A stretch of DNA of 10,193 nucleotides from Pseudomonadota bacterium (GTDB taxonomy: Bacteria > Pseudomonadota > Gammaproteobacteria > Burkholderiales > Burkholderiaceae_C), in NCBI GenBank assembly GCA_023394015.1, contig JAEXBL010000211.1:1-10193 (forward strand), given 5' to 3'. A program made the translations under genes and the position numbers. Each line of letters opens with the position of its first letter. The first letter of the stretch is position 1. The notes under the pieces were generated by a model. It was not told the origin of the DNA, did not search any database, and saw only the letters and a list, made by a program, of their open reading frames with translations. Shown in pieces: positions 6,934 to 10,193 of this stretch.

Positions 6934-7635
6934 ATGTACGAGAAGCATTTGTCCAGCCAGTTCAACAACGAACTCAACCGCGTGTCGTCCAGCGTACTGG
7001 AGCTGGGCGGCCTGGTGGAGATGCAGATCCGCCAGGCGATCTACGCGCTGTCGGAGTTCAGCACCGAGGTCGCCGACCAGGTGGAGCAGGACGAGGAGCG
7101 CGTCAACGCCCTGGAGCTGGAGATCGACCGCGAGCTGTCCAACATCATCGCCCGGCGCCAGCCCACGGCCATCGACCTGCGCCTGCTGCTGGCGATCTCC
7201 AAGGCCACCGCCAACCTCGAGCGCGTGGGCGACGAGGCGGCCAAGATCGCCCGCATGGTCAAGCGCATCATCGAGTCGGGCAAAGCCCGCATGCTGCCGA
7301 CCTCCGAGCTGCGCCACGCCGCCGACCTGGCGGCCGAGCAGCTGCGCAAGGCGCTGGACGCCTTCGCGCGCCTGTCCGTGGAAGACGCGGTGGTCATCAT
7401 CCGCGACGACGACCACGTGGACCGCGAGTTCGACGGCTTCGTGCGCAAGCTCATCACCTACATGATGGAAGACCCGCGCACCATCTCGGCCAGCCTGGAT
7501 CTGCTGACGCTGGCCAAGGCCATCGAACGCATCGGCGACCATGCCAAGAACATCGCCGAATTCATCATCTACATCGTCAAGGGCGCCGACGTGCGCCACA
7601 GCGAGCTTGAAACCGTGGAGTCGATTGCGCGATGA
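6934..7635 (+). CDS. phoU: Phosphate signalling complex protein PhoU
   Basis: PhoU links the Pst transporter to the PhoR kinase and keeps the Pho regulon off when phosphate is plentiful. The 233-residue protein has the expected two similar three-helix halves, each ending in the metal-binding E-x3-D motif: NLERVGDEAAKIAR (Glu96, Asp100) and AIERIGDHAKNIAEFIIYIV (Glu198, Asp202). Its length is that of the family. The start ATG 6934 has AAGGAGA 7 nt upstream, one of the best ribosome-binding sites in the operon. The stop codon overlaps the phoB start (ATGA), so the two are probably translationally coupled. Confidence 0.97.
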   Translation: MYEKHLSSQFNNELNRVSSSVLELGGLVEMQIRQAIYALSEFSTEVADQVEQDEERVNALELEIDRELSNIIARRQPTAIDLRLLLAISKATANLERVGDEAAKIARMVKRIIESGKARMLPTSELRHAADLAAEQLRKALDAFARLSVEDAVVIIRDDDHVDREFDGFVRKLITYMMEDPRTISASLDLLTLAKAIERIGDHAKNIAEFIIYIVKGADVRHSELETVESIAR

Positions 7636-8360
7636 GAACCATGCCCCGCGTGCTGATCGTCGAGGACGAGGCACCGATTGCCGAATTGATTGCCGTCAAC
7701 CTGCGCCACAACGGCTTTCAGCCCACCTGGGCCATGGACAGCGAGACCGCGCAGCGCGAGCTGGACGCGGTGCTGCCCGACGTGATCCTGCTGGACTGGA
7801 TGCTGCCGGGCGAAAGCGGCCTGTCGCTGGCCAAGCGCTGGCGCAAGGACCCGCGCACCAAGGACGTGCCGATCCTGATGCTGACCGCGCGCGGCGACGA
7901 GGTGGACCGCGTGGCCGGGCTGGACGCCGGCGCCGACGACTACATCACCAAGCCGTTCTCCACCAAGGAGATGCTGGCGCGCATCCGCGCCGTGCTGCGC
8001 CGCCGTGCGCCCGAGCAGGTGGGCGGCTCGGTGGCCATCGGCCCGCTGCTGCTGGACTCGTCCACGCACCGCGTGTCCTACGACGGGCAGCAGCTCAAGC
8101 TGGGGCCGACCGAGTTCAAGCTGCTGCACTACCTGATGCACAACGCGGAGCGCGTGCACAGCCGCGGCCAGCTGCTGGACAAGGTGTGGGGCGACCACGT
8201 GTTCATCGAGGAACGCACCGTGGACGTGCACGTCAAGCGCCTGCGCGAGGCGCTGGGCGTGGCCAGCGTGCTGATCGAGACCGTGCGCGGCGCCGGCTAC
8301 CGCCTGACGGCACAGCCGCTGGCCCAGCTGCAGGACGCGCAGGCGGCCACCTCGTCCTGA
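7632..8360 (+). CDS. phoB: Phosphate regulon response regulator PhoB
   Basis: PhoB is the OmpR-type transcription activator that binds PhoB boxes when phosphorylated by PhoR. The 242-residue protein has a receiver domain (about 5-122) with acidic pocket Glu11/Asp12, phospho-acceptor Asp55 in ILLDWMLPG, Thr85 and Lys107. It is followed by a winged-helix DNA-binding domain (about 132-226) with the recognition helix in ERTVDVHVKRLREAL. The GPTEFKLLHYLM and TVRGAGYR motifs match E. coli PhoB closely, which separates it from other OmpR-type regulators. ATG 7632 overlaps the phoU stop by 4 nt; GGAG lies 11 nt upstream. ATG 7641 (MPRVLIVEDE) is the alternative and equals the E. coli start. Its likely targets in this window are the boxes at 2819-2868, giving positive autoregulation if the operon is one transcript. 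Confidence 0.97.
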   Translation: MRTMPRVLIVEDEAPIAELIAVNLRHNGFQPTWAMDSETAQRELDAVLPDVILLDWMLPGESGLSLAKRWRKDPRTKDVPILMLTARGDEVDRVAGLDAGADDYITKPFSTKEMLARIRAVLRRRAPEQVGGSVAIGPLLLDSSTHRVSYDGQQLKLGPTEFKLLHYLMHNAERVHSRGQLLDKVWGDHVFIEERTVDVHVKRLREALGVASVLIETVRGAGYRLTAQPLAQLQDAQAATSS

Positions 8361-8391
8361 TCACCCACCGCCACCCGGCGCAGGGTGCCGC

Positions 8392-9750
8392 ATGGTCTGG
8401 CGCATCGTCCTCTTCATTCTGACGCTGCTGGTGCTTGGCGTCCTGGGCGGCTGGTGGCGCGGCTGGCCCGGCGCGCTGGGCGGCGTGGCGCTGGCCGCGC
8501 TGCTGCTGTGGACGCTGGATGCGCTGCGCGCCCGGCGCTTCATCGCCTGGAGCCGCGAGCCCGACACCTCGGCGCCGCCGGTGCTGCGCGGCCTGTGGGG
8601 CGAGGCCGCCTACCGCATGGCGCGCGCGCTGCGGGCCGAGCAGCAGAAGGCTCGCGACAGCGCCCAGCGCCTGAGCGACTTCCTGGCCGCCATCCAGGCC
8701 TCGCCCAACGGCGTGATCCTGCTTGACCCCGAAGGCCGCATCGAGTGGTGCAACGACATCGCCGCGCTGCAGTTCGGCATCCACCCGCAGCGCGATGTGC
8801 TGCAGCACGTCAGCAACCTGGTGCGCGAGCCGGCCTTCACCGCCTACTACGCCGGCCAGAACTACGAGCACGAGGTCAAGATGATCGGCCGCGGCGGCAG
8901 CGCCAGCCAGCCGGTGAAGCTGTCGGTGCAGCTGCACCCCTACGGCAACGGCCACAAGCTGATGCTGTCGCGCGACATCACCGCGCTGGCACGCGCCGAC
9001 GCCATGCGGCGCGACTTCGTGGCCAACGTCTCGCACGAGATCCGCACCCCGCTGACGGTGCTGGCCGGCTTCGTCGAGACCCTGCAAAGCCTGCCGCTGA
9101 CCGAGCCCGAGCGCGCCAAGTACCTGGCGCTGATGGCCGAGCAGTCGGCGCGCATGCAGACCCTGGTCAACGACTTGCTGCTGCTGTCGCGGCTGGAGGG
9201 CAGCCCGCTGCCCGGCGTCGGCGAGGTGGTGGATGTGTCGGCGCTGATGGGGCAGTGCGAGGCCGAGGCGCGCGGGCTGTCCGCGCTGCTGCACCCGGCC
9301 GACCAGCGCCCGCAGACCCTGCGCTTCGCCGCCCCGCCGCCCTGGCGCCTGGTGGGCGCCGCCGGCGAGTTGCGCAGCGCCGTCTCCAACCTGATCAACA
9401 ACGCCGTGCGCTACACCCCGGCCGGCGGCCGCATCGAGGTGGGCTGGCAGCGAACGCCCGACGGCGGCGCGCGCCTGGCCGTGACCGACACCGGCCCTGG
9501 CATCGCGCCCGAGCACCTGCCGCGCCTGGGCGAACGCTTCTACCGCGTCGACCGCAGTCGCGCGCGCGAATCGGGCGGCACCGGCCTGGGCCTGGCCATC
9601 ACCAAGCACGTGGCGCAGCGCCACGGGGGCGAGCTGCAGATCAGCAGCCAGCTCGGCAAGGGCTCCACCTTCGCGCTGCTGCTGCCCCCCGAGCGCGTGC
9701 GCGCCGACGCCGCGGCGCCCCAGGGCCCCCAGGCGCCGGCCGCCGCCTGA
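8392..9750 (+). CDS. phoR: Phosphate regulon sensor histidine kinase PhoR
   Basis: PhoR phosphorylates PhoB when phosphate is scarce. The 452-residue protein begins with two membrane helices (about 4-20 and 28-42) joined by a very short loop. There is thus no periplasmic sensor domain, as expected for PhoR, which reads the Pst/PhoU state from inside the cell. A positively charged linker (44-93) leads to a PAS domain (about 94-200). The kinase core follows, with an H box NVSHEIRTPL (phospho-acceptor His215), N box NLINNAVRYTP (333-343), DTGPG (366-370) and GGTGLGLAI (395-403). The start ATG 8392 has AGGG 6 nt upstream and a 31-nt gap from phoB. The last 20 or so residues are an Ala/Pro-rich tail beyond the ATPase domain, probably unstructured. 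Confidence 0.96.
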   Translation: MVWRIVLFILTLLVLGVLGGWWRGWPGALGGVALAALLLWTLDALRARRFIAWSREPDTSAPPVLRGLWGEAAYRMARALRAEQQKARDSAQRLSDFLAAIQASPNGVILLDPEGRIEWCNDIAALQFGIHPQRDVLQHVSNLVREPAFTAYYAGQNYEHEVKMIGRGGSASQPVKLSVQLHPYGNGHKLMLSRDITALARADAMRRDFVANVSHEIRTPLTVLAGFVETLQSLPLTEPERAKYLALMAEQSARMQTLVNDLLLLSRLEGSPLPGVGEVVDVSALMGQCEAEARGLSALLHPADQRPQTLRFAAPPPWRLVGAAGELRSAVSNLINNAVRYTPAGGRIEVGWQRTPDGGARLAVTDTGPGIAPEHLPRLGERFYRVDRSRARESGGTGLGLAITKHVAQRHGGELQISSQLGKGSTFALLLPPERVRADAAAPQGPQAPAAA

Positions 9751-9776
9751 CGCGCGCCAGCAGGCGGGCAACCCCA

Positions 9777-9792
9777 AGGCCGCCCACGGCCT
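9777..9792 (+). terminator. Small hairpin after phoR
   Basis: AGGCCG (9777-9782) pairs with CGGCCT (9787-9792) around a CCCA loop, 27 nt after the phoR stop. It is the first clear hairpin past the operon and could mark its 3' end. No T-tract follows, so termination would need Rho or the structure may only stabilise the transcript end. Confidence 0.35.
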
Positions 9793-9929
9793 CTGAACAG
9801 CCGCCGACCACCGCGTCGCGCAGGCCATCTACAACCCACCATCTCGGCTGTCGATGCTGCCGCAACTCGGTTCGGTGTGAAGGGGGTTTTGGCGAGCCGT
9901 CCCCATTGTTTTCGAAGACATGAAAACCG

Positions 9930-10026
9930 TTCACCGCAGAGACGCAGAGAACGCAGAGCACACGCAGAGAATTCACTTGGATTCTGGCTCTGCGAACCTC
10001 GGCGCCCTCTGCGTCTCTGCGGTGAA
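9930..10026. repeat. Nested inverted-repeat element with 20-bp perfect arms
   Basis: The arm at 9930-9949 (TTCACCGCAGAGACGCAGAG) is the exact reverse complement of 10007-10026. Inside it, CGCAGAG (9963-9969) pairs with CTCTGCG (9988-9994), and CGCAGAG units recur about every 11-13 nt along the left half. The element is about 97 bp, has no coding capacity of its own and no target-site duplication that I can see. Repeats with the core CGCAGAG...CTCTGCG are widespread in bacterial intergenic DNA and are often mis-annotated as small proteins ending in sequences such as LCVSAVK. That family link is from memory. It may be a non-autonomous mobile or REP-like element. Confidence 0.75.
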
Positions 10027-10085
10027 GACAGCGCCTCCAAGCCACCGGTGTCTCTACATGGTTGAGAGCGACTCGGTATCAGGCG

Positions 10086-10193
10086 TCAGAAATACAGCCG
10101 GGGCCAGTGCACAAGCGCGAAGCGCCAAACGGCCGCGGAGCAGGCCATGCGCGGGCGCCGGTGGCCGGGGTTGACCCCCCCCAAGGCGCCGGA
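10086..10193 (-). CDS. Possible C-terminus of an unidentified protein, cut by the right edge
   Basis: A minus-strand frame is open from the right edge to a TGA at 10086-10088, giving 35 residues ending WRFALVHWPRLYF. About 31 of its 35 codons end in G or C, higher than the other frames I checked by eye. No family is recognisable. It could equally be chance in GC-rich DNA or part of another repeat, and the GTCAACCCC stretch near the edge is low-complexity. Confidence 0.22.
   Translation of the reverse strand, partial: SGALGGVNPGHRRPRMACSAAVWRFALVHWPRLYF

Larger units (their letters stand above)
9793..10193. other. Region after phoR without a convincing complete gene
   Basis: About 400 bp follow the phoR hairpin. 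From 9793 to 9929 I see no gene and no clear structure; base use is more mixed than in the operon. 9930-10026 is an inverted-repeat element. 10027-10085 shows nothing recognisable. From 10086 to the edge a minus-strand frame is open. Short frames crossing the inverted repeat on either strand are translations of the repeat itself, not genes. Confidence 0.65.

Noticed and set aside
9930..10026. CRISPR array, because of the recurring CGCAGAG units
   Set aside because: The units are 7 bp, 11-13 nt apart and arranged as an inverted repeat. There are no 24-40-bp direct repeats with unique spacers.
9540..10065. Small open frames on both strands crossing the inverted repeat (products with LRLCGE or LCVSAV sequences)
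   Set aside because: They are translations of the repeat plus the phoR antisense, without ribosome-binding sites or domains.

Overview
The window is GC-rich DNA with dense, strongly G/C-ending codons. The gene order and protein sequences suggest a betaproteobacterium of the order Burkholderiales, most likely family Comamonadaceae. That placement is inferred from protein resemblance and from the type of intergenic repeats; it was not tested by a search.

Layout. At the left edge is a probable minus-strand gene start (TTG, good Shine-Dalgarno) running off the window. Next, on the plus strand, is a PtpB-like protein phosphatase with the CX5R signature HCTAGKDRTG. It converges on a minus-strand exopolyphosphatase gene (ppx), with a GC-rich hairpin between them. 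ppx and the pst operon diverge from a control region of about 300 bp that carries PhoB-box repeats in both orientations and a candidate -10 at the classical spacing. From there the plus strand carries a complete Pho locus: pstS, pstC, pstA, pstB, phoU, phoB and phoR, up to about 9750. The last 440 bp hold no convincing complete gene, but contain a nested inverted-repeat element and possibly the end of a minus-strand reading frame entering from the right.

How the genes work together. PstS captures periplasmic phosphate and PstCA-PstB imports it. PhoU links transporter state to the PhoR kinase. PhoR and PhoB switch on the regulon when phosphate is low, most plausibly through the PhoB boxes ahead of pstS. 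Ppx releases phosphate from stored polyphosphate, so import, storage and sensing sit together. The tyrosine phosphatase and the left-edge gene have no established link to phosphate control.

Novelty. The coding content is a well-known system; I see no undescribed one. The items worth a second look are non-coding: the bidirectional PhoB-box cluster, a palindromic element of about 150 bp inside the operon between pstC and pstA, a stem-loop between pstS and pstC, and the inverted-repeat element after phoR.
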